Below, in pieces: positions 16,740 through 25,229 of a stretch of DNA of 64,000 bases. Made by a program: the position numbers and the translations under genes. The first letter of the stretch is position 1. Each line of letters begins with the position of its first letter. Below the pieces are notes generated by a model. The model was given only the letters and a program-made list of their open reading frames with translations. It was not told where the DNA came from and did not search any database. Origin of the DNA: Streptomyces sp. DI166 (GTDB lineage: Bacteria > Actinomycetota > Actinomycetes > Streptomycetales > Streptomycetaceae); the NCBI RefSeq assembly GCF_900091315.1, contig NZ_FLSP01000025.1, positions 1-64,000 on the forward strand. Reading direction: 5' to 3'.

Positions 16740-17873
16740 TCATCCCGGTCGGCGCCCCGCCTGGCTCAGAGCGGGCGCGGTCCGCAGCAGCCCTTCCAGC
16801 TCTGTCTCGGCGTGGACGACCGCGCCCGTCAGCGCCTCGCGGTGGTGGGCATGCAGGACGCCGGCGCCCAGTCCCGCAGCCGCGATCACCGCGCTGAGAG
16901 CGTCTGTCGAGTCGGCGCTCAGGGCGGATGCGGCGACGGGATGGTGCAGTACGTCGCGTGCCGCGTAGGCGTCGAGCCGGGCGACCTCGACGAGGGCGTC
17001 GAGCATCGGGGCTGCGTGCCGCCCGGAGGAATCCAGTTCCAGGGCAGACAGGCCCGTCCGGGTCTGGAAGGCGGCGGTCGACGGTTCGGAGCGGGCAAGG
17101 ATCAGGGTGGCTTCGTGCAGGGTGCGGTCGAGGTCGGCTTCGGCGACGGGTGTGTTCGTGGGACGGCAGTGGGCGTGCAGGAGGAGGGCAATGGCTCTCT
17201 CCCAGGGCTCCGTTGGCTGGGTGGTGTCGATCAGGTCGCGGGCTTGCTGGTCGAGGCCCTGTTCCATCAGGGCCATGATTTTGATCTGGCGGCCGTCGAG
17301 GAGCCGGTTGCCGATGCCGTGGTGCTGGGCCATGGCTTCGGCTGCTTCGGTCCACCGGCCTATGCGGGCGAGTGCGCGGGCGCCGTCCACGAGCAGGGTG
17401 ACGTACAGCTCCTGGCACACCGTGCGATGGTCCTTTTCCGTACCGGTCAGGGCGGACAAGTCGATGGTGCGGCCGTCGATCTCGGTTTTCTCTCGCTGCC
17501 GCGCGGCGTGGTTGAGGCGGACCAGCAGGTCGTAGGCGGCTTCGCCCTGGCCGTCGCGGGTCAGCAGCCGGGAGAGGTTGACCAGCGGCATCAGCGACAT
17601 GACCGCGATCGATCCGCTCAGGCGCCCGGCGTCGGCGAAGACCTGGTGCTGGCGCCAGCACAGGTCGGCGGCCAGGTCGGGTAGGCCGACGTCGGAGGCG
17701 ATAAGTGCGGCGTAGTTGAGGACCCCGCAGGCGCGGGCCACCAGGTCGTGGTGGCCCGCGCCCGCGGGCGCGACGGTCAGCCCGGTGAGGTGGTTGATGC
17801 GCTCCTGCAACGGGAGCGCGGGCGCCTTGGTGCGGCGGACCAGGGGGATGCGGCTGGCTATCGCGGGGATCAC
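16740..17873 (-). CDS. Helical-repeat (TPR-like) protein of unknown function
   Basis: A 377-residue, alanine- and leucine-rich protein made almost wholly of helices in TPR-like pairs (for example LLVRLNHAARQREKTEIDGR, then GARALARIGRWTEAAEAM). There is no obvious helix-turn-helix at the N terminus, unlike the TPR regulators at 33.8 and 36.6 kb. It starts four bases after the stop of the LanB elimination domain-methyltransferase gene and is followed by the exporter, so it belongs to the lanthipeptide transcription unit. A scaffold or peptide-sensing role is conceivable. I do not recognise a family. Confidence 0.6.
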   Translation of the reverse strand: MIPAIASRIPLVRRTKAPALPLQERINHLTGLTVAPAGAGHHDLVARACGVLNYAALIASDVGLPDLAADLCWRQHQVFADAGRLSGSIAVMSLMPLVNLSRLLTRDGQGEAAYDLLVRLNHAARQREKTEIDGRTIDLSALTGTEKDHRTVCQELYVTLLVDGARALARIGRWTEAAEAMAQHHGIGNRLLDGRQIKIMALMEQGLDQQARDLIDTTQPTEPWERAIALLLHAHCRPTNTPVAEADLDRTLHEATLILARSEPSTAAFQTRTGLSALELDSSGRHAAPMLDALVEVARLDAYAARDVLHHPVAASALSADSTDALSAVIAAAGLGAGVLHAHHREALTGAVVHAETELEGLLRTAPALSQAGRRPG

Positions 17874-17877
17874 CGGC

Positions 17878-19923
17878 TCAGCCCTTGCGCGCCCAGTCGA
17901 CGACGAGTCGGCTGTAGGGCTTGTCGACGATGAAGCGTGGATCGTCCGCAGTCAGCCGCTCACGCTTATCGGCGACGGCCATCCGGAAGGCCGGCTCAGG
18001 GGCGTCGTTGCCGCCGCTGGCGTCCCAGGCACGGATCTCGTTCACGACGCGCTCGGCGAGTTCGGCGCCGGCATCGCCGTGGCCGATTACGCCGACCTCC
18101 CAGTAGCGGCCCTTGTCGTCTTCGCCCTCGCGGATGGTCAGGTACGCCAGCGATCCACCGTCGAGGGCGGCCATGGAGCCCCACCCGAAGTGCGGGGTGA
18201 ATCCCGGGCGCTGGCCCGGCAGGCGGGACAGACCGTTGGGCAGCACGCAGGCCAGGTACAGGTAGAGCCACTCCCACGGCGAGCCCTGTCGGAACTTCAC
18301 CCCGGTGTAGATCTTGGTCTGCTGCTGGTCGAGGACGCAGCGGAGTGCGTAGCGGTCGACGTCCTGCTCGCTGAACGTCTCCAGGCGGACGTTGCCCTCG
18401 CCGGCCATCGGCACGAGGGTGTAGACGTCGTCGCAGACGCCCTTGCGCAGGGGGATGAAGGTAGCCATCTCGCAGGAGACGGTCTTCCACGTGTCTCCGT
18501 CGCGTTCGAAGGCGAAGGAGCGGGAGATGCTGCCGCGGATGCGCATCGGCAACACCAGGCGTCCGTCGGGGGCGAGCTGGTCGAGGATCTTCACGGGGAC
18601 GTCGCCGGCGCCGACGGTGAAGATGATCCGGTCGTAGGGGGCGTGCTCAGTCAGACCGGCCGCGCCGTCGGCCATCACCGCGGTGGCGTTGTCGACGCCG
18701 CCCTGGGCGAGGTTCTTGCTCGCGCCGGCGACGAGGTCTTGGTCGACGTCGAGGGTCCATACCTGTCCGCCGGGGGAGACGATCTTGCCGAGGAGGGCGG
18801 CGTTGTAGCCGGTGGCGGCTCCGGCTTCCAGGACCTTGTGACCGGGCTGGGCGTCGAGCTGTTCGAGCTGGGTGGCGACGATGGACGGCGCGGAGATGCA
18901 GGAGATCATCTCCCCGTGCTCGTCGTGCTTGATCGGCACCGCGTCCTCCTTGTACGCGGCGTCCAGGTCGATGCCGGGCAGGAAGGCGTGCCGGTCGGTG
19001 GTGCGGAAGGCGTCGATGGCCGCCTTGCTGCGCAGGTGACCGCTGTCGACGAGTCGCTGGGTGAGGGCTTCGCGCAGCTCGTGGGGGTCGGTTACGGGTG
19101 TCACGGTAGTTTCCATCCGAGGGAGGTTAGGGTCCGCCGGGGCGGACTTGCGGGTAGACACGTCAGCTCCTTCTCCGGTGGAGAAGGCGACGTGACGGCC
19201 GAGCCATGCGGTGGCGGCCTGCATGTCGGCAGGCACGCCCGCACGGTTGAACGCGAAGATCGCGTGGTGGGCGATGACGCCCCGGATTCCGCGTATCAAT
19301 CGGCCGTCGGCGGCGAGCCGGCGCAGGCGGCGGCCGGCGTCCTCGAACGCGGTGACACGTTCGTCCCAGCCCGCCTCCGCGTCGGGGCGTCGGGCGGCGT
19401 CCGCGTTCATCAGCCGCCGCATCGCGGAGACGGCTTTTTCCAGCGCGGGTCCCTGGGGCGGGGAGATGGTGGGCCGCAGGGCGGCCCACCGGGCGTAGAC
19501 GTCTCCGGCTTCGAACGGGTCCAACCCGGCCTCGCGGATCATGGAGGACAGCAGCATCACGCTTCTCTCGCGGGCACCGGGGTTGCCGGTCTCCGCGAGC
19601 GCGGCCGGGCTGTCGGCGCAGAACACGTCGTGCGCGACCTGCATGCCCTCGGGGCCGCCGAAGGCGTGCGTCTCCGGCTCGTAGATCCCGCTCGTCCAGC
19701 CGATGATGTGCTGCTCGGCGACGAGTTGGTCGAGCAGGTCGGCGGCGGGCTGTTCGATGCGCAGGCGCACGCCGGCGTCCTTGCGCAGGAAGTGGAAACG
19801 GCGCCCGGTCAGTGCGGTCGCCAGGGCGTGGGCTGCGTCCGTGTGCGGGTCGGGGAAGGCTACGGAGGCGTGCCACCAGGACGTGTCCGGTGGGATCGGC
19901 AGGTTCTCGTCGTCGAGGGTCAT
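17878..19923 (-). CDS. LanB elimination domain fused to FxLD-type (isoaspartate-type) methyltransferase
   Basis: The 681-residue protein has two parts. Residues about 10-270 match the SpaB C-terminal / thiopeptide-type bacteriocin domain (SWWHASVAFPDPHTDAAHAL, then FHFLRKDAGVRLR), which removes glutamate from glutamylated Ser/Thr. Residues about 276-681 are a protein-isoaspartate-type methyltransferase (motif I VLEAGAATGYNAALLG) of the kind annotated as FxLD-system methyltransferase. Related lanthipeptide methyltransferases convert a core Asp to isoaspartate through a succinimide; the precursor here has one core Asp (residue 48). The ATG at 19923 has AAGGAG 10 bases upstream. The missing LanB elimination half is thus supplied here as a fusion. 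Confidence 0.85.
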   Translation of the reverse strand: MTLDDENLPIPPDTSWWHASVAFPDPHTDAAHALATALTGRRFHFLRKDAGVRLRIEQPAADLLDQLVAEQHIIGWTSGIYEPETHAFGGPEGMQVAHDVFCADSPAALAETGNPGARERSVMLLSSMIREAGLDPFEAGDVYARWAALRPTISPPQGPALEKAVSAMRRLMNADAARRPDAEAGWDERVTAFEDAGRRLRRLAADGRLIRGIRGVIAHHAIFAFNRAGVPADMQAATAWLGRHVAFSTGEGADVSTRKSAPADPNLPRMETTVTPVTDPHELREALTQRLVDSGHLRSKAAIDAFRTTDRHAFLPGIDLDAAYKEDAVPIKHDEHGEMISCISAPSIVATQLEQLDAQPGHKVLEAGAATGYNAALLGKIVSPGGQVWTLDVDQDLVAGASKNLAQGGVDNATAVMADGAAGLTEHAPYDRIIFTVGAGDVPVKILDQLAPDGRLVLPMRIRGSISRSFAFERDGDTWKTVSCEMATFIPLRKGVCDDVYTLVPMAGEGNVRLETFSEQDVDRYALRCVLDQQQTKIYTGVKFRQGSPWEWLYLYLACVLPNGLSRLPGQRPGFTPHFGWGSMAALDGGSLAYLTIREGEDDKGRYWEVGVIGHGDAGAELAERVVNEIRAWDASGGNDAPEPAFRMAVADKRERLTADDPRFIVDKPYSRLVVDWARKG

Positions 19924-19958
19924 TGGCAGGAATCTCCTTGCGAGGTGGCGGGGGAGGG

Positions 19959-21029
19959 TCAGGTGAGCAGGAGGACGCGGGTCCAGCCGGTGGTGTCGGT
20001 GCCCTTCAGGGCGAGTTGGGCTCCGGCGCGGCCTTCCATGAATCCGGGTTTGGGCAGGCGTTCCCAGTCGGCGGCCAGCCGTTGGTGCAGGTCCGCGGTG
20101 ATCGGGGTGAAGCGTGCGGGTGCGGGGCTGTCGGCGGCGACTGCGCGGGTGAGAGTCAGCAGGCCAGCCCAGCCGTGGCAGAGGGTCGAGTCGGTGATGC
20201 GGGCCAGCTGCAGCGGATCGGTCAGGAGGGTCTCGACGGTGTCCTCGGCTGCTTGGCGCCGAGCGGTGTCGCCGAGGGCGAGCGCGGCGAGCTGCTGGGC
20301 GCGGGCGATGCCGGGCTGGCCGTAGCACCAGGAAGGTCGGCCCGGTTCCGCTGCGGACGGCTGAGAGGCGTCCAAATGTGCTGCGGTGACCCAGTAGTGG
20401 GCGCCGTGCCGGTCGAGCCAGGTCGTGAACGTGCCGACGGCTTCCTCCTGGCCGGGGACGCTGACGCCGGCGCGCAGGGCGAGGGCGAGCACGGCCAGAG
20501 GTCCCGCGATGCCGTGGGCCATGCCGTTGTTGCCGTGCCCGCCGGTCATCTCCTTCCCGTCCGGGCCGACCGGCGACCACCACCCGGGAAGCATTCGGCC
20601 GTCACTGCGGCCGGGGTGTGCGAGCGCGACCAGGCAGGTGAGTACGTCGGGCAGGCGGGGCGCGGTCGGGCGGCGGTCCAGCAATAGGGCGGCGAGCCCG
20701 GTCAGGCCGCGGATGAGGTCCCATTCGGCGAGGTGGGGCAGCGCGCCGGCCGCTTGACGGTGGTGAGCGGCGGCGAGCCGGGCATCCACGACGTGGTCGA
20801 CGGCCGCGCGGACGTCGTCGCTGGCCGCGTGGGCGCGGGCAAGGACGAACTCCAGGGCGGGTGCACCGTGGAAGAGGGATGCGTTGCTGCCTGTGCTCAC
20901 CCCCCGGGCGGTGGCCTGGGCGAGGTGGCGGCGGGCGGTGGACAGGTCGTGGCGCTCGATGTCGAGCAGGGCCATCCCCAGGGCGCCCTCGGACAGGTCC
21001 TGCGTACGCGGAGCGGTCGCCGTGGTCAT
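19959..21029 (-). CDS. lanC: LanC-type lanthionine cyclase
   Basis: A 356-residue cyclase with the expected zinc ligands: Cys235 (WCYGQPG) and Cys284-His285 (LCHGWAG). It also has the conserved HGNNGMAHGIAG segment at 165-176, which includes the catalytic-region histidine. It catalyses Michael addition of precursor Cys thiols to dehydroalanine or dehydrobutyrine to form (methyl)lanthionine rings. The ATG at 21029 overlaps the stop of the LanB gene (ATGA), so the two are coupled. It is slightly shorter than the roughly 400 residues typical of LanC. Confidence 0.9.
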   Translation of the reverse strand: MTTATAPRTQDLSEGALGMALLDIERHDLSTARRHLAQATARGVSTGSNASLFHGAPALEFVLARAHAASDDVRAAVDHVVDARLAAAHHRQAAGALPHLAEWDLIRGLTGLAALLLDRRPTAPRLPDVLTCLVALAHPGRSDGRMLPGWWSPVGPDGKEMTGGHGNNGMAHGIAGPLAVLALALRAGVSVPGQEEAVGTFTTWLDRHGAHYWVTAAHLDASQPSAAEPGRPSWCYGQPGIARAQQLAALALGDTARRQAAEDTVETLLTDPLQLARITDSTLCHGWAGLLTLTRAVAADSPAPARFTPITADLHQRLAADWERLPKPGFMEGRAGAQLALKGTDTTGWTRVLLLT

Positions 21030-23065
21030 GAGGCCCTGGCCAGGGGCAGAACGATGCTGTGGGCCCGGCCGCCGATCCACCCGTCGGCGTCCGGCGGGGG
21101 CGCCTCGTGCAGCGTGGCGATGCCGAAGGGGGTGGCGTCCAGGTGCGCGCGCAGCAGGTCCAGGTCGACGTCGCGGGTGAGGTCAAGAGGCAGCTGCTGG
21201 TCGTCCTCGGCGAGCAGGACCTGCCCCGGCACCCGGAAGCGGGCACGCCAGGCTTGGAGTTGGTCCGCCCACTGCTGAAGCGGTGCGGTGCGGTCAGGCA
21301 GTGTCCGGCTGCGGATCTTCCACCGGGCGGCCGTGAGGATGGTGCGTCGGTAGGTGAGGGCCGGGGTGAAGGGCAGGGTCCAGGCGGCGCCCCAGTCGAA
21401 CCAGGTCACCTGCGGGGTGGCGGCCCGGCTGATCTCGCCGAGGAAGCGGGCCATGGGCGGGGTGTAGTTGTTCCACAGGAAGTTGATGGCGGTGGGGGCC
21501 AGCAGCTCAAGTCGCCTGCCCGTCGCGGACTCCACCAGCTGGGGGCGGCCGTCGGTGACGGTGACCGACAGGTCGCGGGGGAAGAGGACGTACGGGGCGG
21601 GATGGCGGAATTCGCCGACGCTGACGATCCGGGGCAGGGCCTGCGGCGCGCGGGTGAGCAGGTCGGCCGGGATCCGCCCGGCGTGGAAGGAGAGCTGCGC
21701 CAGTTCTGCCTCCGGATCGACGGTGGGCAGGTGGGTGTACGTCGCCTCGGTGCCGGGGAACAGGTGCCAGAACCGACCGGTCATGGAACCGGCTGAGCGG
21801 GAGACGGTCACAACGCGCAGCCGGAAGTCGCCCCGGTCAAGGGCTGGAAGAGAGACGGCGTGGACTTGGGCGGCGAGTTCGAGGTGGGGCGCCATGTCGT
21901 GGGGCTTGTCGCCAGCTGCCGCTTCCAGTTCCTCGATCATCGCCCCGGTCACCGCGACGGTGCGGCTGCCCTCGGCGGCGGCGGTGCCGGCCAGTTCCAG
22001 CAGCAGGCGGTCGCGCCGAGACATCGGCCGGGGTGGTTCGCTCGCGGTGACGAATCCATCTGGGAAGCCCACCCCCCGGTCGGGGTCCGTGGCCATCTCC
22101 ACCGGAACGTTGGTGTTCTCGCCGTAGCGCTCGGTGAATTGCTCGATCCACCGGCTCCAGGTCGGTGTCCCGTTCGGATGGGTGGCCAGGCGAGCCAGGA
22201 CGGTCGCCGCGGTCCCCGCTTCGGCCAGCACCTGATTCGGCAGCCGCACTTCGGCGTTCAGCCGCAGGTCGCACGCTGTCCGCAGGCCGGCTGCCGTGGT
22301 GCGCGCCGCAGGCGGTAAGACGACCGTGGGGTCGGCGACGGTGGCGGGTGCGCGCAGTGAGGAGCGCAGCAGCCGCACCCGCAGCAGTTCGCCCAGGAGC
22401 CGTTGGCATGCTCTCTCGCCCACGGTGGGGAACTCCGCGGCCAGCTTGTCGACCAACTGCCGGTACGGGACCGGAGAGTGGGCGAGGTCGAGCACGAGAC
22501 GCAGGGCGGGATTGAGAGCGAGGCGGAATTCGGCGTCGCCCTCGGACGGCACGTGGATGTGCTGGCCGCGCTGCCAGATCAGTGTGTTGACGCACACCTC
22601 CGTGTCGGCCATGTGCGCGGCGTTGCTCTCCCAGGCACGGAGCATCTCGTCGAGCCCGACCGGGTCGGGGCGGGTGACGGCCTGATGCTCCTCACCGAAG
22701 CGGAGGGACGCGGCCGGGCCGAAACTGAGCGGTGCGACACCGGCGAAGCGGCCATAGGGGGTGGAGCGGCGGGCGTAGCGGATCGCGTAGCGGGCGGTGG
22801 CCAGGGCTGCCCGGCGCATCCGTCGCACCTTCGGTGTGCGGCCGTTAAGGATGGCCTGCACCTGCTCGGCCAGGTGAGGGCTTGCCTCCGAAACGGTTCG
22901 GCGAAAGGCAGTGTCGGACCACACCTTGCTCAGCCACGCGCGCCACTGTTCCACGGGTTGCGTGGACGCCGGCCAGGGCGGCATGGCGGGCTCGCTCGCG
23001 TGAACCGCGGCGCGCAGCAGGGCCTGCCCGGTGCCCTCGTACAGGTTGGGCCGTCGCCGTGTCAT
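21026..23065 (-). CDS. lanB: LanB-type lantibiotic dehydratase, N-terminal glutamylation domain only
   Basis: A 679-residue protein matching the N-terminal lantibiotic dehydratase domain. The stretch RYARRSTPYGRFAGVAPLSF (about 96-115) is the classic RxxxRxTPfGxFaG signature. Later RDRLLLELAG and YVLFPRDL segments are typical of the glutamylation half. It transfers Glu from Glu-tRNA to Ser/Thr of the precursor. Full class I LanBs are about 1000 residues; the elimination half is absent here and is encoded separately at 17.9-19.9 kb. The ATG at 23065 follows AAAGGAGAG. It lies 87 bases downstream of the precursor gene, with a strong hairpin between them. Confidence 0.9.
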   Translation of the reverse strand: MTRRRPNLYEGTGQALLRAAVHASEPAMPPWPASTQPVEQWRAWLSKVWSDTAFRRTVSEASPHLAEQVQAILNGRTPKVRRMRRAALATARYAIRYARRSTPYGRFAGVAPLSFGPAASLRFGEEHQAVTRPDPVGLDEMLRAWESNAAHMADTEVCVNTLIWQRGQHIHVPSEGDAEFRLALNPALRLVLDLAHSPVPYRQLVDKLAAEFPTVGERACQRLLGELLRVRLLRSSLRAPATVADPTVVLPPAARTTAAGLRTACDLRLNAEVRLPNQVLAEAGTAATVLARLATHPNGTPTWSRWIEQFTERYGENTNVPVEMATDPDRGVGFPDGFVTASEPPRPMSRRDRLLLELAGTAAAEGSRTVAVTGAMIEELEAAAGDKPHDMAPHLELAAQVHAVSLPALDRGDFRLRVVTVSRSAGSMTGRFWHLFPGTEATYTHLPTVDPEAELAQLSFHAGRIPADLLTRAPQALPRIVSVGEFRHPAPYVLFPRDLSVTVTDGRPQLVESATGRRLELLAPTAINFLWNNYTPPMARFLGEISRAATPQVTWFDWGAAWTLPFTPALTYRRTILTAARWKIRSRTLPDRTAPLQQWADQLQAWRARFRVPGQVLLAEDDQQLPLDLTRDVDLDLLRAHLDATPFGIATLHEAPPPDADGWIGGRAHSIVLPLARAS

Positions 23066-23093
23066 CGACGCTCTCCTTTCTTCTGGCGTGGCG

Positions 23094-23139
23094 GGCGGTG
23101 CGGGCCGGAGGGGCAGAGCCCCGTCCGGCCCGCACCGCC
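23094..23139 (-). terminator. Attenuator-like hairpin between precursor and lanB
   Basis: A long stem of about 21 pairs with an AGA loop: GGCGGTGCGGGCCGGA with GGGGC on one side and GCCCC with TCCGGCCCGCACCGCC on the other. It sits between the precursor stop and the lanB start. Partial terminators in this position are well known in lantibiotic operons, where they make precursor mRNA more abundant than enzyme mRNA. Confidence 0.7.
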
Positions 23140-23152
23140 GGGGCGGCCTGGC

Positions 23153-23338
23153 TTACGAGGTGGTGCAGGCGCTGGGGCAGGAGCTGCCGCAGGTGTCGCC
23201 CGTGCTGCACATCAGGGCCGTCTCGGTCGCCGGCGTGCCCTCGATGAAGGTGATGTCGAGCCTGAAGGGGTCGTCGTCGGACTTCACGAGGTCCGCCTGC
23301 ACGGGAGCGGTCGGCCTTTCGGTCTGGATGGCGGTCAC
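23153..23338 (-). CDS. lanA: FxLD-family lanthipeptide precursor
   Basis: A 61-residue precursor. The leader (about 1-40) carries the family motif Phe25-Arg-Leu-Asp28 in DPFRLDITFIE, the class I LanB-recognition element. The C-terminal core, ending ALMCSTGDTCGSSCPSACTT, has four Cys (44, 50, 54, 58) among many Ser/Thr, so up to four thioether rings are possible. A single core Asp48 lies in a Gly-Asp-Thr turn and is the probable target of the fused methyltransferase. The start is GTG 23338 with AGGAGG 6 bases upstream, a strong site fitting an abundant precursor. The cleavage site is not fixed by sequence, and no protease gene is seen nearby. Confidence 0.92.
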   Translation of the reverse strand: MTAIQTERPTAPVQADLVKSDDDPFRLDITFIEGTPATETALMCSTGDTCGSSCPSACTTS

Positions 23339-23467
23339 GCTTGCCTCCTAGGAGTGGTGGATGGTGCGGAATACCGAGACCCGGTCGGGTCCCGGAGATC
23401 GGTGCCAGACGGCGGTGGCCGGCGAAGTCGCCTGACCCGCGGTGTCTGGGGTGGGTGTGCGGTGCCG

Positions 23468-24010
23468 TCAGGCCGCTGCGGGCTGCGATTGCGCGCGGTG
23501 CTTTGCGGCCTGGTCGAGCACCTTGGTGAAGTGCTCGGCGCGCTCATCACCTTCGGCCTCCTGGGTGCGGAGGTCGCCGAAGCGGTCCCAGTAGCGCCGG
23601 CAGACCTCGCTTTCCATCAGCTTCGCGGCGTAGAACGGCAGGTGGCTGTGACGGACGAAGCCGAGGCGGTCGCGCAGGCTGAGGATGCAGATGAGCTGGT
23701 TGGCTTTCACCAGCTGCATGTACTCCTTGACGTCCATGTCCTCGGGCGCCCAGAGCTTGGCGAGGTCGGGGTTGGTGGACAGCTGCGCCAGCCAGTCGAG
23801 CTGGTTGCGCGTGAGGACAGCGTCGTTCCGCTCGCTCTGGTGCCGCGCGTTCTGCTTCAGCTGGGCGACTCCGACCGCGGCGGTGGTGAGGGAGAGGGCG
23901 GCGCCGACGGTGAGGACGGCGGTGGTGAGCTTCACGGGGAGAACAGTCCTTTCGGAAGGCGAGGTTGTGGACGAGCGTCCAGTCGGCGGAGGGGCAGCGG
24001 CTGCGTTCAT
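23468..24010 (-). CDS. Small membrane-anchored protein, DUF6082-like
   Basis: A 180-residue protein with one hydrophobic helix near residues 27-48 (LTTAVLTVGAALSLTTAAVG) and then a charged helical domain containing RNQLDWLAQLSTNP and CRRYWDRFGDLR. From memory this resembles DUF6082 proteins often found beside Streptomyces lanthipeptide genes; the function is not known. Its ATG overlaps the stop of the preceding gene (ATGA). It lies directly upstream of the precursor gene, separated by 129 bases that probably hold an additional promoter. Confidence 0.6.
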   Translation of the reverse strand: MNAAAAPPPTGRSSTTSPSERTVLPVKLTTAVLTVGAALSLTTAAVGVAQLKQNARHQSERNDAVLTRNQLDWLAQLSTNPDLAKLWAPEDMDVKEYMQLVKANQLICILSLRDRLGFVRHSHLPFYAAKLMESEVCRRYWDRFGDLRTQEAEGDERAEHFTKVLDQAAKHRAQSQPAAA

Positions 24011-24582
24011 GCGACCTGCCGGAGCGCGACGGCCAGGGCGTCCTCGGCGCGGTGATCCGGGGCGTACCGGCGGCGCACCGCTTCCAGGGCGACGGCGATG
24101 GGGGGCAGCCCCACGCTGGCCCTTCGCTCGTCCAGCAACTGCGGCGCATGCACTGGGTACAGCACGACGCCGTCAGCGCGGAGGAGGAACTGGGTGCCGT
24201 ACATCTGGACGCGCCCGCTATTGACCAGGGCGCGGTCGTGCAGGTGCGCCCAGTGCTGGACGAGCGCATCGCCGGCCCGCACCGCCCGCTCCAGCAGGGT
24301 GGTGGCGGCGCGCTGGAAGTCGGGTGCGTCGTCGCTGTGAAGAGCGATGCTCCAGGCGGCGCGGGCGGCGGCAGGGCCGACGAGGCGGTGGCCGGGCCAG
24401 TCGTGCTCGGCCAGGATGCGGCGCAGCACGTTGGTGTTGGCGTGGTCGGAGTGTCGGCCCTGGCCGAGTTGGACGGCGTCGAGCTGGTTGCGCGCTCGTT
24501 GGGCCCTGCGGGTGGCCGCCTCTGCCGCGCGGGCGAGCAGCTCGCGGGCAAGGTCAGGCCGCTGTGGTCCGGCGGTCCTCAC
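24007..24582 (-). CDS. Hypothetical helical protein of the lanthipeptide operon
   Basis: A 191-residue protein, helical and alanine-rich, with an Arg-rich first helix (AAEAATRRAQRARNQLDAVQ) and a conserved-looking centre with His and Trp residues (ALVQHWAHLHDRALV, then GRVQMYGTQFLL). The pattern is reminiscent of DUF6624-type proteins, but I am not certain. It starts at GTG 24582, overlapping the upstream gene, and ends in an ATGA overlap with the next. That places it firmly in the operon led by the LuxR-type regulator. No catalytic motif was recognised. Confidence 0.55.
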   Translation of the reverse strand: MRTAGPQRPDLARELLARAAEAATRRAQRARNQLDAVQLGQGRHSDHANTNVLRRILAEHDWPGHRLVGPAAARAAWSIALHSDDAPDFQRAATTLLERAVRAGDALVQHWAHLHDRALVNSGRVQMYGTQFLLRADGVVLYPVHAPQLLDERRASVGLPPIAVALEAVRRRYAPDHRAEDALAVALRQVA

Positions 24583-25229
24583 GCGCTGCCCCGATCGTCC
24601 GAGGCTGCCTGTGGCTCGTCGACGCGGCAGCCGATCAGCGCACTCAGCCCGGACCGGCGCTCGGCGGCGAGTTGAAGGCGGGCGACTCGGTCACCCTCTC
24701 GTCCTGTGCCGGCCCCCTGTGCATCCCAGCCCATGTCGGTGAGCCGGCGCAGCAGCGTGGCGGTGGGCTGGGCGTCGAGGGCATGACGGGCCGGTGTTTC
24801 GGCCCGTACGAGGGGGAGGTCGAGGCGGGCGGCGAAGTCGGATGCCCACAGGGTGATCAGCCGGGTGATGTCGTCGGACTGGCCGGGCAGGGTGTGGAAG
24901 CAGTGGAGGAAGAGGCACGGCCCCTCGCCCCATCCCAGGGCGGGTCCGCGCTCGGGGATCATGCAGGCCAGCAGCTTCCCGTCCTCGAACATGCCGGCCG
25001 GCCGCGTCTGAGGGTCGCGGAAGAGCGCCGGGACGTCGGTTCGGGCCGGTACCGGCAGACCACGCAGGGTGAGCCAATGCTGCCGGTCCTCGACGAGGGC
25101 GGCAGCTTCCTCCCGCTCGGCGTCCGTGCGTAACGTGCGCACCTCATATACGGCGGCCAGGGGCGGCGGGGCAAGCGGTACCGCAGCCGCTCGCTCCTCA
25201 CCGTGCGTGGGAGCCGGGGGCCAGCTCAC
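24579..25229 (-). CDS. GNAT-like acetyltransferase
   Basis: The 216-residue protein has the layout of a GNAT N-acetyltransferase. An N-terminal strand-helix reads YEVRTLRTDAEREEAAALVE. A central strand reads GKLLACMIPE. A helix after the expected acyl-CoA-binding region reads DDITRLITLWASDFAARL. A late strand and helix complete it (PLVRAETPA and LLRRLTDMGW). The acyl-CoA loop is not the canonical Q/RxxGxG/A, so activity is uncertain. It overlaps both neighbours by four bases. Possible roles are peptide tailoring or self-protection; the sequence does not decide. Confidence 0.5.
   Translation of the reverse strand: MSWPPAPTHGEERAAAVPLAPPPLAAVYEVRTLRTDAEREEAAALVEDRQHWLTLRGLPVPARTDVPALFRDPQTRPAGMFEDGKLLACMIPERGPALGWGEGPCLFLHCFHTLPGQSDDITRLITLWASDFAARLDLPLVRAETPARHALDAQPTATLLRRLTDMGWDAQGAGTGREGDRVARLQLAAERRSGLSALIGCRVDEPQAASDDRGSA

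Noticed and set aside
16740..17873. Calling the TPR-like protein of the lanthipeptide operon a transcriptional regulator
   Set aside because: Unlike the regulators at 33.8 and 36.6 kb it shows no N-terminal helix-turn-helix.
17716..20325. A 869-codon plus-strand frame opposite the LanB elimination domain-methyltransferase gene
   Set aside because: Composition is that of antisense high-G+C DNA, and the minus strand encodes recognisable enzymes.
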